From contig CAXTJP010000004.1 of the NCBI GenBank assembly GCA_964244615.1, forward strand, positions 1 to 64,000: DNA of 64,000 bases. The letters run 5' to 3'. Source of the stretch: BOG-908 sp964244615 (GTDB lineage Bacteria > Pseudomonadota > Alphaproteobacteria > Acetobacterales > Acetobacteraceae). Of the stretch, positions 7,888 to 16,801 are shown piece after piece. The position numbers were made by a program, and so were the translations under genes. The notes beneath the pieces are model-generated. The model was not told the DNA's origin and made no database searches. It worked only from the letters and a program-made list of their open reading frames with translations. The first letter of the stretch is position 1. Every line of letters begins with the position of its first letter.

Positions 7888-8849
7888 GCCGGCACCTGGC
7901 ACGCCTCGAAGCCGCGGCGCAGCTGCGGGCGGTTGAGGTCGCGGCCGATGAACACCAGGCGCGAGCGGTGCGGCGCGCCCTCCGGCCACGGGCCGATGAA
8001 GTCGCCGTCGGCGATCATGTGCACCGCCTGGAAGGCGAAGCGACGCGGCTCGTTCGGGTGGGCGAGGATGCCCTTGGTGCGCAGCAGGTCCTGGCCCTTC
8101 TCCTGCAGCAGCGTGCCCATCCATTGCTGGAAGCGGTGCGGGTCGATCGGCCGGTCCACCTCGAAGCTGACGCTGTTCACGCCCTCGCTGTGGCCGTGCT
8201 CGTCGGTCTCGAGGAACTCGGGGTCCACCGCCAGGATGCGCTGCAGGTCGAACGCGCCGATGTCGAGGATCTCGGTCACCGAGACGTCGCTGCGCGTGGT
8301 GCGGTGAATCCTCGCGAACCGGTTGATGCCGCGTATCTGCGCCTCGACCGCCTCGAGCTCCTCGGCCGAGACGAGGTCGAGCTTGTTCAGCACGATCACG
8401 TCGGCGAACGCGATCTGCGCCGCCGCCTCGGCGCTGTCGGCCAGCCGTGCCGGCAGATTGCGGGCGTCCACCACGGTGATGATCGCGTCCAGCCGCGCCT
8501 TGGCGCGCACGCCCTCGTCGACGAAGAAGGTCTGTGCCACCGGTGCCGGGTTGGCCAGCCCGGTGGTTTCGATGATGATGCCGTCGAAGCGGCGGGCGCG
8601 CTTCATCAGGCCGTTGACGATGCGTATCAGGTCGCCGCGCACGGTGCAGCAGATGCACCCGTTGTTCATCTCGAACACTTCCTCGTCGGCATCCACCACC
8701 AGGTCGTTGTCGACGCCCAGCTCGCCGAACTCGTTGATGACCACGGCGTAGCGCCGCCCGTGGTCCTCGGTCAGGATCCGGTTCAGCAGGGTGGTCTTGC
8801 CGGCGCCGAGAAAGCCGGTCAGGACGGTGACGGGAACGAGGTCGGCCAT
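7884..8849 (-). CDS. CobW/COG0523 family GTPase (metal chaperone type)
   Basis: The protein has 321 residues. The Walker A motif GFLGAGKT is at 12-19, the metal-binding CxCC motif within NNGCICC at about 62-68, the switch ETTG follows, and NKLD gives guanine specificity. The C-terminal CobW_C domain includes RFAFQAVH. COG0523 proteins load or traffic zinc or cobalt into client proteins. No Zur box or cobalamin gene was recognised nearby, so the metal is open. The first gene of a coupled pair with the WD40 protein. Confidence 0.92.
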   Translation of the reverse strand: MADLVPVTVLTGFLGAGKTTLLNRILTEDHGRRYAVVINEFGELGVDNDLVVDADEEVFEMNNGCICCTVRGDLIRIVNGLMKRARRFDGIIIETTGLANPAPVAQTFFVDEGVRAKARLDAIITVVDARNLPARLADSAEAAAQIAFADVIVLNKLDLVSAEELEAVEAQIRGINRFARIHRTTRSDVSVTEILDIGAFDLQRILAVDPEFLETDEHGHSEGVNSVSFEVDRPIDPHRFQQWMGTLLQEKGQDLLRTKGILAHPNEPRRFAFQAVHMIADGDFIGPWPEGAPHRSRLVFIGRDLNRPQLRRGFEACQVPA

Positions 8850-8885
8850 GGTGCATTTGCCCGCGAGAGGAGTTGGAGGAGAGCC

Positions 8886-9977
8886 CTAATCTCGCCCGAC
8901 GTGGGGATGCAACACCGCCCGCCGCAACGCCAGCAGCCGCGCCCGCGCCTCCGGCGCATCGAAGCGCCGCGCCTGCTGCAATCCCAGCACTGACAGCCGG
9001 GCCCGCAATCCTGCATCGCCGGCCAGCGCGACGATGGCCTCGGCCAGCGCGCCCGGCGCATCGGGGTCGGCCGCCACTGCCGCCTCGCCCACCACTTCGG
9101 GCAGCCCGCCGCGCATGCTGCAGATCAGGGCCGCGCCGCACGCCATCGCCTCCAGCGCGGTCAGCCCGAACGGCTCGGCCCAGCGGCTGGGCACCACAAC
9201 GATCGCCGCCTGCGCCATGGCCTGCAGCACCTGGCCGTGCGGCCGGTAGCCGAGCAGCTCGATCCCCGCCGCCCTGGCGCTGGGCAGCAGCGCCCGCTCG
9301 AACGCCGTCCGCGCGCCGCTGGTCGAGAACCCGTCCGCGCCGATCATCGTCGCGCGCCAGCCGGGCAGGCGGCGCAGCGCCGCTTCGCAGGCCGCGACGA
9401 ACGCGTCGGCCCCCTTGTTGGCCACCAGGCGACCGACGAACAGGATCTGCGGCGCGCGCGCGCCGTCCGCCGACTGCGACGGCACCTCGGACAGCTCGAT
9501 CGCGTTCGGCAGCACCACCGGCGACGGGCCGCCAGGATCGAGCCCCGCCATGAACCGCCCGGCCAGGTAGCGGGACACGCAAACCACCGGCATCAGGCGC
9601 AGCAGCGTCGCCCGCTCGGCCGGCGTCCTGGCCTGGCGCATGCCCTGCGGGTCGTTATGGACGAACAGGACGACGCGCGCCGCCGGACAGGCGCGCCCCA
9701 GGCGCTGCGCCAGGTTGGCGCGGTTGTGCACCTCGATCAGCGCCGGGCCGAGCCGGCGCACGCTGCGCACCACGCCGGCCATGTAACGGTCGACCCGGCC
9801 TAGCAGCGGCCACAGCGGCGTCTCGGCCGGCACGAACCGCCGGCCGGAAAACGTCAGCGCGGTCCCGGCCTGCCCGACCACGAAATCGTCCGGCTGGCCC
9901 AGGCGGTGCACCAGCAGGCCGATGGCGCCGACCGAGGCGGGCGAGAACCCCTCGCGCGGCGGCAGCACGCTGACCAC
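8886..9977 (-). CDS. Glycosyltransferase family 4 protein
   Basis: This is a GT-B enzyme of about 363 residues. The C-terminal donor domain has ILFVGRLVANKGADAF, then SRWAEPFGLTALEAMACG, the EX7E-type motif contacting the nucleotide sugar. The N-terminal acceptor domain includes LIEVHNRANLAQRL and VVLFVHNDPQGMR. GTG 9977, 26 bp after the GST stop, is the most likely start; the frame stays open further upstream only as antisense of the GST gene. Acceptor and sugar cannot be told. It is not next to other polysaccharide genes, although such genes begin 2 kb away. Confidence 0.85.
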   Translation of the reverse strand: MVSVLPPREGFSPASVGAIGLLVHRLGQPDDFVVGQAGTALTFSGRRFVPAETPLWPLLGRVDRYMAGVVRSVRRLGPALIEVHNRANLAQRLGRACPAARVVLFVHNDPQGMRQARTPAERATLLRLMPVVCVSRYLAGRFMAGLDPGGPSPVVLPNAIELSEVPSQSADGARAPQILFVGRLVANKGADAFVAACEAALRRLPGWRATMIGADGFSTSGARTAFERALLPSARAAGIELLGYRPHGQVLQAMAQAAIVVVPSRWAEPFGLTALEAMACGAALICSMRGGLPEVVGEAAVAADPDAPGALAEAIVALAGDAGLRARLSVLGLQQARRFDAPEARARLLALRRAVLHPHVGRD

Positions 9978-10003
9978 CGGGGCGCCGCGCCCAGGCGCGC
10001 GGG

Positions 10004-10663
10004 CTACGCCACCAGCCCCTCGTATTTCGGCAGCATCCACTCGGGCGGCTCCTGGGCGGCGGCGTCGTACCACGCGGCCACCGACGGGTGCCGGCGCACG
10101 GCGTTGCAATAGGCCGCGGCCTCTGCCGACAGCGGCGGCTTGTAGGTCAGCAACCGGGCCACCACCGGCGCGAACATCGCATCCGCCGCCCCGAACCCGG
10201 CGCCGAACAGGTAGGGTCCGTCCTGCCCGTGGGCGCTTCGGGTCTCGGTCCATAGCGCATCGATCCGTGCCACGTCGGCCAGCGCCTCGGGCGTGTGGCC
10301 GATGCCGCCGTAATCGTCGCGGCCGAGGTTCATCGGCATCGCCAGACGCAGGGCGCGGAACCCGGCATGCATCTCGCCGGCGATGCTGCGCGCATGGGCA
10401 CGCGCCACACGCTCGGCCGGCCACAGCGCTGGGGCGAACTCCGCGCAGTACTCGCAGATCGCCAGGCTCTCCCAGACGCGCGCGCCGTCATGCTCCAGGT
10501 AGGGCACCAACCCCGCCGGCGTGGCCGCGGCGATGGCCGGCGTCTGGCCCCCCGCCAGCGGGATGACCACCACCGAGACGTCCAGCCCGGCCAGCTGCAC
10601 CGCCAGCCAGCCGCGCAGCGACCAGGAGGAGTAGCGCCGGTTGCCGATGAGGAGCCTGTTCAT
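10004..10663 (-). CDS. Glutathione S-transferase family protein
   Basis: The 219-residue protein has an N-terminal thioredoxin-fold domain (LLIGNRRYSSWSLRGWLAV; the SSWS segment is the glutathione-activating region) and an all-helical C-terminal domain with DGPYLFGAGFGAADAMFAPV, the typical N-capping/folding motif. It probably conjugates or isomerises a small electrophile in the cytosol. It lies directly upstream of the GT4 gene on the same strand and is divergent from dinB. Confidence 0.9.
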   Translation of the reverse strand: MNRLLIGNRRYSSWSLRGWLAVQLAGLDVSVVVIPLAGGQTPAIAAATPAGLVPYLEHDGARVWESLAICEYCAEFAPALWPAERVARAHARSIAGEMHAGFRALRLAMPMNLGRDDYGGIGHTPEALADVARIDALWTETRSAHGQDGPYLFGAGFGAADAMFAPVVARLLTYKPPLSAEAAAYCNAVRRHPSVAAWYDAAAQEPPEWMLPKYEGLVA

Positions 10664-10711
10664 CGGCCGCTTGTCCTGTGCAGGAGCGGTCCGGTCAAGC
10701 TAGTCTTCCCC

Positions 10712-11983
10712 GTGGCCGACAGCAGCGCATCGCCGACCGACCAGAGCCTGTGCCGGGAATGCGGGCATCTCGGCGTCGCGGGAGCGCTATGCCCCGCCTG
10801 CCACTCGCCCAGGATCCTGCGCCACCCCGAGCTGTTCACCCTCGCCATCGCCCACGTGGATTGCGACGCGTTCTTCGCCAGCGTGGAGAAGCGGCGCCAT
10901 CCCGAGCTCGCCGACAAACCGCTGATCGTGGGCGGCGGCACGCGCGGCGTGGTCACCACCGCCTGCTACATCGCGCGGCTGTCCGGCGTGCACAGCGCCA
11001 TGCCGATGTTCAAGGCGCGCCGACTGTGCCCGGACGCGGTGGTGATCCGACCGGACATGGCGGCCTACGCGGCCGCCGCGCGGCAGATGCGCGCGATGAT
11101 GGCGCGGCTGACCCCGCTGGTGCAGCCGCTGTCGATCGACGAGGCGGCGCTCGACCTGACGGGCACCGAGGCGCTGCACGGCATGCCGCCCGCGGCCAGG
11201 CTGGCCCGCTTCGCCCGCGACGTGGAGGCGGAGATGGGCGTCACCGTCAGCATCGGGCTGGCGCGCAACCGGCTGCTCGCCAAGCTCGCCGCCGGCCGCG
11301 ACAAGCCGCGCGGCTTCGCGGTGATGGGGCAGGAGGCGGCGCGGACGCGGGCCGGCGAGCCGGTCGGCCTCCTGCCCGGCGTGGGCCCGGCGCAGGAGCG
11401 TCGGCTGGCGGCACTCGGCCTGACCCGCGTGGGCCAGCTCCAGGCCCTGGACGACCGGGAAGCGCGCGGCCTGCTCGGCGATGACGGCCCCGCCCTGGTG
11501 CGTCGTGCCCGCGGCGAGGACAGCCGCCTGGTCGAGACCGGCGGCGCCGCCAAGTCGATCAGCGCCGAGACCACGTTCGCCGGCGACCTGACCGACCGTG
11601 CCGCGCTGGAACGCCACCTGTGGCGGCTCAGCGAACGCCTGGCGCAGCGCCTGCGCGAGAAAGACGCGTCGGCCTGCGGCGTGGTGCTGAAACTCAAGAC
11701 CGCCCGCTTCGCCAGCCGCACCCGCACCACCCGCCTGCCGCAGCCGACCGCCCTGCCCGACACGCTGTTCGCCGCCGCCAGCGCACTGCTGGCGCGCGAG
11801 GCGGACGGCACCGCCTTCCGCCTGATCGGCATCGGCGCCGCTGGCCTCGCCCCGCTGGACGCCGCCGACGCCGGCGACCTGGCCGACCCTGATGCCGGCC
11901 GCAGGCGTGCCCGCCAGGGCGCCATCGACGGCCTGCGCGCCCGCTTCGGTGCGGCGGTGATCGGGCGTGGACGGGGTTTGTGA
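10712..11983 (+). CDS. dinB: DNA polymerase IV (DinB)
   Basis: This is a Y-family translesion polymerase of 423 residues from GTG 10712. An N-terminal zinc-ribbon-like extension (CREC 14-17, CPAC 27-30) is typical of alphaproteobacterial DinB. The palm carries HVDCDAFF (catalytic D50) and SIDEAALD (D143, E144), where most relatives have SIDEAFLD. A helix-hairpin-helix (GLLPGVGPAQERRLAALG) and a little-finger domain follow. It lacks an obvious beta-clamp peptide at the C-terminus, which ends in GRGRGL. It is divergent from the GST gene; no LexA box was identified. Confidence 0.93.
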   Translation: MADSSASPTDQSLCRECGHLGVAGALCPACHSPRILRHPELFTLAIAHVDCDAFFASVEKRRHPELADKPLIVGGGTRGVVTTACYIARLSGVHSAMPMFKARRLCPDAVVIRPDMAAYAAAARQMRAMMARLTPLVQPLSIDEAALDLTGTEALHGMPPAARLARFARDVEAEMGVTVSIGLARNRLLAKLAAGRDKPRGFAVMGQEAARTRAGEPVGLLPGVGPAQERRLAALGLTRVGQLQALDDREARGLLGDDGPALVRRARGEDSRLVETGGAAKSISAETTFAGDLTDRAALERHLWRLSERLAQRLREKDASACGVVLKLKTARFASRTRTTRLPQPTALPDTLFAAASALLAREADGTAFRLIGIGAAGLAPLDAADAGDLADPDAGRRRARQGAIDGLRARFGAAVIGRGRGL

Positions 11984-11999
11984 AGGCAGAACATAGGAT

Positions 12000-12033
12000 C
12001 TGCTTTTTGAAAAAAGCAGCAAGAAACTTTTTG
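12000..12033 (+). repeat. Dispersed A/T hairpin repeat, copy R1
   Basis: The stem CTGCTTTTT/AAAAAGCAG is followed by CAAGAAACTTTTTG. It lies between the convergent ends of dinB and kdsD and probably serves as a bidirectional terminator. The same layout recurs near 14.8, 18.5, 23.9, 42.7 (two copies) and 53.2 kb. Confidence 0.65.
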
Positions 12034-12058
12034 CTAGGCTGTCGCGGAGCGGTTCCCT

Positions 12059-13072
12059 TCAAACGATACCTGCCCTCAGCAGGTCGTGGATGTGCACCAG
12101 CCCGACCGGGCGGCCCGCCTCGACCACGAAGATGCAGGTGATGCGCGCCTCGTTCATCTGCGCCAGTGCTGCCACCGCCAGCGCGTCTTCGGGCAGGGTG
12201 TACGGCCGCCGGCCCATCGCCTCGCGCACCGGGCGGTCGACGAAGCCGGCGCGGAAGGCGCGGCGCAGGTCGCCGTCGGTCAGCGCCCCCACCAGGATGC
12301 CGGCCTCGTCCACCACCCCGGCGATGCCGAACCGCTTCGACGTCATCTCCACGATCCCTTCCGACAGGGTGGCATCCATGCGCAGCACCGGCAGCTCGTC
12401 CCCGGCATGCATCAGCGCGCCCACCCGCATCAGCCGGGCGCCCAGCTTGCCGCCCGGGTGGAAGCGCTGGAAATCCCCGGCGGAAAAACCGCGCTGCTCC
12501 AGCAGCAGCACCGCCAGCGCGTCGCCGGCCGCCAGCTGCATCGTGGTGCTGGTGGTCGGCGCCAGCCCGTTCGGGCACGCCTCCTGCGCCGCCGGCAGGA
12601 CCAGTGCCACGTCGGCCGCCCGGCCGAGCGCGCTGTCGGCCGACGCGGTGACCGCCACCAGCGGCACCTCGAAGCGCCGCGTGTAGGCCACGATGTCGGC
12701 CAGCTCCGGCGTCTCGCCCGACCAGGAGATGGCCAGCACCACGTCGGTGTCGCGTATCACGCCCAGATCGCCGTGGCTCGCCTCGGCGGGGTGCACGAAA
12801 TGGCTGGGCGTCCCGGTGGAGGCGAGCGTCGCCGCGATCTTGCGCCCGACATGACCCGACTTGCCCATGCCGCTGACGATCACCGTGCCCGCGGCGCGCC
12901 CGATCGTGGCCGCAGCCGCGGCGAAACCGGCCGCCAGGCCGTGCGGCAGCGCGTCGCCCATGGCGAGCAGCCCCTGCCGCTCCAGCGAAAGCGTACGGGC
13001 CACGCTGTCCGCCGCCGCCTGCACGGCCGCATCGGCCGGGGTGCTGGACTGGGGCAGGCTGGCCGATCGCAT
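12059..13072 (-). CDS. kdsD: Arabinose-5-phosphate isomerase (KpsF/GutQ/KdsD family)
   Basis: The enzyme interconverts ribulose-5-phosphate and arabinose-5-phosphate, the first step to KDO. The 337-residue product has an N-terminal SIS domain (VSGMGKSGHVGRKIAATLAS; SWSGETPELADIV) and two C-terminal CBS domains (SEGIVEMTSKRFGIAGVVD; ALAVAALAQMNEARITCIFVV). ATG 13072 is supported by GAGGGA 6-7 bases upstream. The gene for the CMP-KDO synthetase lies 1.7 kb away on the same strand. The stop is embedded in a GTTTGAAGG segment also found at the end of the ThiF-like gene. Confidence 0.92.
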   Translation of the reverse strand: MRSASLPQSSTPADAAVQAAADSVARTLSLERQGLLAMGDALPHGLAAGFAAAAATIGRAAGTVIVSGMGKSGHVGRKIAATLASTGTPSHFVHPAEASHGDLGVIRDTDVVLAISWSGETPELADIVAYTRRFEVPLVAVTASADSALGRAADVALVLPAAQEACPNGLAPTTSTTMQLAAGDALAVLLLEQRGFSAGDFQRFHPGGKLGARLMRVGALMHAGDELPVLRMDATLSEGIVEMTSKRFGIAGVVDEAGILVGALTDGDLRRAFRAGFVDRPVREAMGRRPYTLPEDALAVAALAQMNEARITCIFVVEAGRPVGLVHIHDLLRAGIV

Positions 13073-13242
13073 GACGTGTCCCTCAAGGATGCTGAGGCCC
13101 TGTACCCGCGCCGTTACCTCGGCGGCAAGCGGTCTCGCCCAGGCGGCCACTGACCCAAAGACGTCCGAGCCTCACAGCGCCGCCGCTTGCATTCAGCCAG
13201 ACCGGGCCAACTACCACCTGCCAGACAAGGCAGGAGACGCAG

Positions 13243-14313
13243 ATGGGTCAGGTCGTGGTCATCACCGGCGGCAGCGCCGGGATCGGGCGGGCGGCAGCCC
13301 GGGCGTTTGCGCAGAAGGGCTACGCGGTCGGGCTGATCGCCCGTGGCCAGGAGCGCCTGGACGCGGCACGCGCCGAGCTGGAGGCGCTCGGCGCCACCGT
13401 GCACACCGTCTCGGCGGACGTGGCCGACGCCCAGGCGATCGAAGCGGCAGCCGACGCCATGGCCGCGGCGCTCGGCCCCATCACCGTGTGGGTCAACAAC
13501 GCGATGGCCACCGTCTACGGCCCGATCCAGACGCTGGACCAGGCGGAAATCCGCCGGGTGACGGAGGTCACCTATCTCGGCGCCGTCCACGGCACGATGG
13601 CGGCGCTCAAACGCATGACGTCCGGGACGATCGTCCAGGTCAGCTCCGTGCTGGCCTGGCGCGCGATACCGGTGCAGGGCGCCTATTGCGGCGCCAAGTT
13701 CGCCCTGCGCGGCTTCACCGAGGCGCTGCGGTCCGAGCTGATCCACGACCGCAACCCGGTGCACCTGACGATGGTGCACCTGCCCGCGATCAACACGCCG
13801 CAATTCGACTGGGCCCGCAACAAGACCGGCCGGGAGACCAAGGCGCCCTCCCCCTACCAGCCGGAGGTCGCCGCAGAGGCCATCGTGTTCGCGGCGACGA
13901 ACCATCGGCGCGACGTCTTCGTCGGCAGCTCCACGCCCCCCACCATCCTGGCGGCCAGGTTGGCCCCCGGCATCCTGGACCGCGTGCTCGCGTCCCGCGG
14001 CTACGACGCCCAGCTCGGTGCCGCTGCCCCCCTACGGGACGGCAACCTGTTCGAGCCCGCCTTGGGCGCCACCCAGGCCGCGCGGGGACGGTTCGACGCA
14101 CAGGCCAAATCCAGCCGCGACATCTACAGCAGCCGGCAGGCGGACGCCGTGGCGGTCGGTGTGCTGTTCCTCGGCGCGCTCGGCCTGCAGGTGGCTGCCG
14201 GGGCGGCCATCGCCGTGCAGGCGCGCATGGTGCGTCCGGCAGGCCCGGCGATCGTGGCGGCCGGCGTCTCCGCGCTGCTGCGCAGGTTAGCGCCCGCGCC
14301 CTTGCGAAGGTGA
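13243..14313 (+). CDS. SDR family oxidoreductase
   Basis: This 356-residue short-chain dehydrogenase carries VITGGSAGIG at the cofactor site, VNNAMATVYG in place of the usual NNAG, and the active-site YCGAK (preceded by a serine in VSSVLAW). The C-terminal extension of about 100 residues ends in a hydrophobic stretch (VGVLFLGALGLQVAAGAAIAV) that may associate with the membrane. GGAG stands 7 bases before the start. Its last 27 bp overlap the convergent hypothetical gene. Substrate unknown. Confidence 0.9.
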   Translation: MGQVVVITGGSAGIGRAAARAFAQKGYAVGLIARGQERLDAARAELEALGATVHTVSADVADAQAIEAAADAMAAALGPITVWVNNAMATVYGPIQTLDQAEIRRVTEVTYLGAVHGTMAALKRMTSGTIVQVSSVLAWRAIPVQGAYCGAKFALRGFTEALRSELIHDRNPVHLTMVHLPAINTPQFDWARNKTGRETKAPSPYQPEVAAEAIVFAATNHRRDVFVGSSTPPTILAARLAPGILDRVLASRGYDAQLGAAAPLRDGNLFEPALGATQAARGRFDAQAKSSRDIYSSRQADAVAVGVLFLGALGLQVAAGAAIAVQARMVRPAGPAIVAAGVSALLRRLAPAPLRR

Positions 14314-14700
14314 GCCTGCGCATGGCAGGCGGCGTCCGCTCTGCATGTCGCGGCTGGACAGGCATCGGCCGGACGCGGTGTCGAAGGAGAGTTCGTGCCT
14401 GTGCGGCTCGCCATGCGGAAAGCTGCATACCAGGATCAGCGTGCGGCCATTCCCGCCAAAGCGAAGGTCGAACGGCTCGCCGCCGTCGCAGCCCATTGGT
14501 TTGGATGGCTGCCCGCCGGTGAACAGCCATGCCACGGTAGGTTCGGGATAGCTCGCGTCCGAAACGGGTGCACCCTGCTCCTCCAGCCATGCGGCGAAGG
14601 TGTGGTCGTTCGAGAGGATCGGCTTGTCATAGCCGGCGAACGAAGTGTCCGAGCGGCCGGGACTGAGTATCTGGGTGCCGGCCGCGGTCCGGACAGCCAT
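14287..14700 (-). CDS. Hypothetical protein (start uncertain)
   Basis: The frame is open back to a TTG at 14814, but the first ten residues would then be encoded by hairpin repeat R2, so an internal start such as ATG 14700 is more likely; a version from 14814 would add a hydrophobic N-terminus (LFIAVWAFCFPAFG). The body has no recognised domain. Features are a PEPTVAWLFTGGQPS segment, a CDGGEPFDLRFGG stretch and HRHELSFD. The codon pattern looks protein-like but weaker than that of the neighbours. The 3' end overlaps the SDR gene by 27 bp. Confidence 0.45.
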   Translation of the reverse strand: MAVRTAAGTQILSPGRSDTSFAGYDKPILSNDHTFAAWLEEQGAPVSDASYPEPTVAWLFTGGQPSKPMGCDGGEPFDLRFGGNGRTLILVCSFPHGEPHRHELSFDTASGRCLSSRDMQSGRRLPCAGSPSQGRGR

Positions 14701-14784
14701 CGCCGTCCCGTATCGAACACGCTCCACCGAAAGGATTGCCCAGCCCCGACCAAACGCCGGAAAGCAGAAGGCCCAAACCGCGAT

Positions 14785-14822
14785 GAACAGAAGTTCTTTG
14801 CTTCTTTCTTTCAAGAAAGAAG
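14785..14822 (-). repeat. Dispersed A/T hairpin repeat, copy R2
   Basis: It has a perfect 10-bp stem CTTCTTTCTT/AAGAAAGAAG with a 2-base loop, followed on the minus strand by CAAAGAACTTCTGTTC. The kdsB stop codon (TCT TGA) lies in the loop side of this hairpin. Confidence 0.7.
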
Positions 14823-15551
14823 ACCTTGCTTTCCCAAAACCAGACGAGCGCGCTCCAGATCCGCCGGCGTGTCCACCCCAAGCGGCACGTCCTCGACCAA
14901 AGCGGCATCGATCCGCATCGAGGCCTCCAGCGCGCGCAGCTGTTCCAGCCGCTCGCGCAACTCCAGGGGCGATGGCGGCAGCGCCACGAACCGCTCCAGC
15001 GCATCACGCCGCCACACATACAGCCCGATGTGGTGGTACAGCGGCCCTTCCCCCCAGGGCGCGCGGGCGCGGGTAAAATACAGCGCCCGGAACCGCGCCT
15101 GCCCCAGCGCCGTGCCCACCATCTTCACCACGCTCGGAGCGTGGCCCTCCTCCGGCCGGGTGATCAGGGCGACCGCGGTGCCGATGTCCACCGCCGGGTC
15201 GTCCAGTAGCCGAAGCGCCGAACGGGCCACCGTCGGCGCGATCGTCGGCAGGTCGCCCTGGAAGTTCACCACGATCTGGTGCCGGCGGTCCGGGTCCACA
15301 CGCCGCAGCGCCTCGGCCACCCGGTCGGTGCCCGACGCATGGTCCGCCCGCGTCGGCGCCGCCACGCCGCCCACCGCCTCGATCGCGGCGATGATGCCGG
15401 CATCGTCGGCCGCCACCACCACCGGGCCGAGCGCGCATGCCACCGCGCGTCGCCAGACATGCACGATCATCGGCTCGCCATGGATGTCGGCCAGCGGCTT
15501 GCCGGGCAGCCGGCTGGCCGCCAGCCGCGCCGGGATCACCACCAGGGTCAT
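14811..15551 (-). CDS. kdsB: 3-deoxy-manno-octulosonate cytidylyltransferase
   Basis: KdsB activates KDO with CTP to CMP-KDO for lipid A-core or capsule assembly. The protein has 246 residues, normal length. The N-terminal IPARLAASRLPGKPLADI is the nucleotide-binding signature, followed by HVWRRAV, DHASGTDRVAEA and NFQGDLPTI (normally NVQGDEP). The ATG overlaps the stop of the HddC-GmhB gene (ATGA). The C-terminus GLLS* is read from repeat R2. Confidence 0.95.
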   Translation of the reverse strand: MTLVVIPARLAASRLPGKPLADIHGEPMIVHVWRRAVACALGPVVVAADDAGIIAAIEAVGGVAAPTRADHASGTDRVAEALRRVDPDRRHQIVVNFQGDLPTIAPTVARSALRLLDDPAVDIGTAVALITRPEEGHAPSVVKMVGTALGQARFRALYFTRARAPWGEGPLYHHIGLYVWRRDALERFVALPPSPLELRERLEQLRALEASMRIDAALVEDVPLGVDTPADLERARLVLGKQGLLS

Positions 15552-16801
15552 GCGCGGCCCGCCCGGCCGCCTTCGATGATCGGCGCCAGGAACGCCAGCA
15601 GGTTGCCGCCGGTGAACAGGTGGCCGGCCACCCCGGCGCGGGCGGCCGCCTGCATGTCGGAATCCTTGTCGCCCACCATGACGCAGCGACGCGGGTCGAG
15701 CTGCCATTCGCGCATCAGGTCCAGAAGCATGCCGGGCGCCGGCTTGCGCCAGTCGCTCTCGCGCCGGTAGGCGTCCACGCGCCCCTCCACGTGGTACGGG
15801 CAGTAACGGAAATCGTCCAGCGTGCCGCCAGCCCGGCGCAGCCCGTCGGCCACCCAGTTCTGCAGCGCGTCCACGTCCGCCTCGCCGTACAGGCCGCGCG
15901 CCACCCCCGCCTGGTTGGTCACCACGAACACGTGCCAGCCATGCTGCGTCGCCAGTGCCACCGCCTCGCGCGCGCCCTCCACCCACTCCCACCGGTCCTG
16001 GCTGCCGACGTAGCCGTGATCCACGTTCAGCACGCCGTCGCGGTCCAGGAACAGCGCCGGCCGGTCCATGCAGGCGGCCAGTTCGCGGCGCGCATGCGCC
16101 AGGTCGTCGGGGATGCCGATGTCCACGAACCAGCCGTGCTGGCGTGTCGCCCGCAGCGCGCCCTCGGCCGCGAGCGGCGCCAGCAGGTCGCGCTCCAGCG
16201 AGCAGACCGGCGACAGCCGGTCCACCACCCGCCGGTCCAGCGCGTAGATCCCGGCGTTGATCAGCCCCGGCGCCCCGGCCGCACCCGCCTCGGGCCGCTC
16301 GCGAAACGCGGTCACCCGGTCGCCGTCCAGCGTCACCGTGCCGTAGCGCGACGCGTCCGGGATCGCGCGGACCACCATGCGGCCGAGCACGTCGTCACCG
16401 TCCGCCGCAAAGCCCGCCAGCAGGGCGGCGACGTTGCAGTCGAACAGCGAATCGCCGTTGCACATCAGGAACCGTTCGGCCAGCAGCGGGGCCGCGTGGT
16501 GCAGCGCGCCCCCGGTGCCGGCGCGCGCCGGCTCCTCGGAGAAGCGCACGGTCACGCGGCGTGGCAGCGCGTCGGCGGCGGCCAGCACCGCATCCTCCAC
16601 CGCGCGCGGCAGATGGCCGGTCAGGATGACGAAATCCCTGACCCCGAAGCGCAGCATCTCGCGCATCAGCCAGGCGATGAACGGCCGTCCCCCTACCTCC
16701 AGCACCGGCTTCGGCGTCTCGGCCGCGATGCTGCCCAGCCGCGTCGCCAGCCCACCCGCCAGGATGGCGCATTGCCCGATGGTGGCCGGACGCCCGCTCA
16801 C
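15548..16801 (-). CDS. Fused heptose-1-phosphate nucleotidyltransferase (HddC-like) and HAD-IIIA heptose phosphatase (GmhB-like)
   Basis: This is a two-domain protein of 417 residues. Residues 1-245 are a nucleotidyltransferase (CAILAGGLATRLG at 11-23; PKPVLEVGGRPFI; NGDSLF at 115-120). Residues 248-417 are a HAD phosphatase (DRDGVLN at 253-259, TNQAGVARG, MVGDKDSD at 375-382). Together they would dephosphorylate heptose-1,7-bisphosphate at C7 and transfer GMP to the 1-phosphate. The phosphatase keeps CPYH but lacks the second CxC of the GmhB zinc loop (ESDWRKP instead). GTG 16801 overlaps the gmhA stop by 4 bp. Nucleotide specificity for GTP is inferred from hddA next door. Confidence 0.88.
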   Translation of the reverse strand: MSGRPATIGQCAILAGGLATRLGSIAAETPKPVLEVGGRPFIAWLMREMLRFGVRDFVILTGHLPRAVEDAVLAAADALPRRVTVRFSEEPARAGTGGALHHAAPLLAERFLMCNGDSLFDCNVAALLAGFAADGDDVLGRMVVRAIPDASRYGTVTLDGDRVTAFRERPEAGAAGAPGLINAGIYALDRRVVDRLSPVCSLERDLLAPLAAEGALRATRQHGWFVDIGIPDDLAHARRELAACMDRPALFLDRDGVLNVDHGYVGSQDRWEWVEGAREAVALATQHGWHVFVVTNQAGVARGLYGEADVDALQNWVADGLRRAGGTLDDFRYCPYHVEGRVDAYRRESDWRKPAPGMLLDLMREWQLDPRRCVMVGDKDSDMQAAARAGVAGHLFTGGNLLAFLAPIIEGGRAGRA

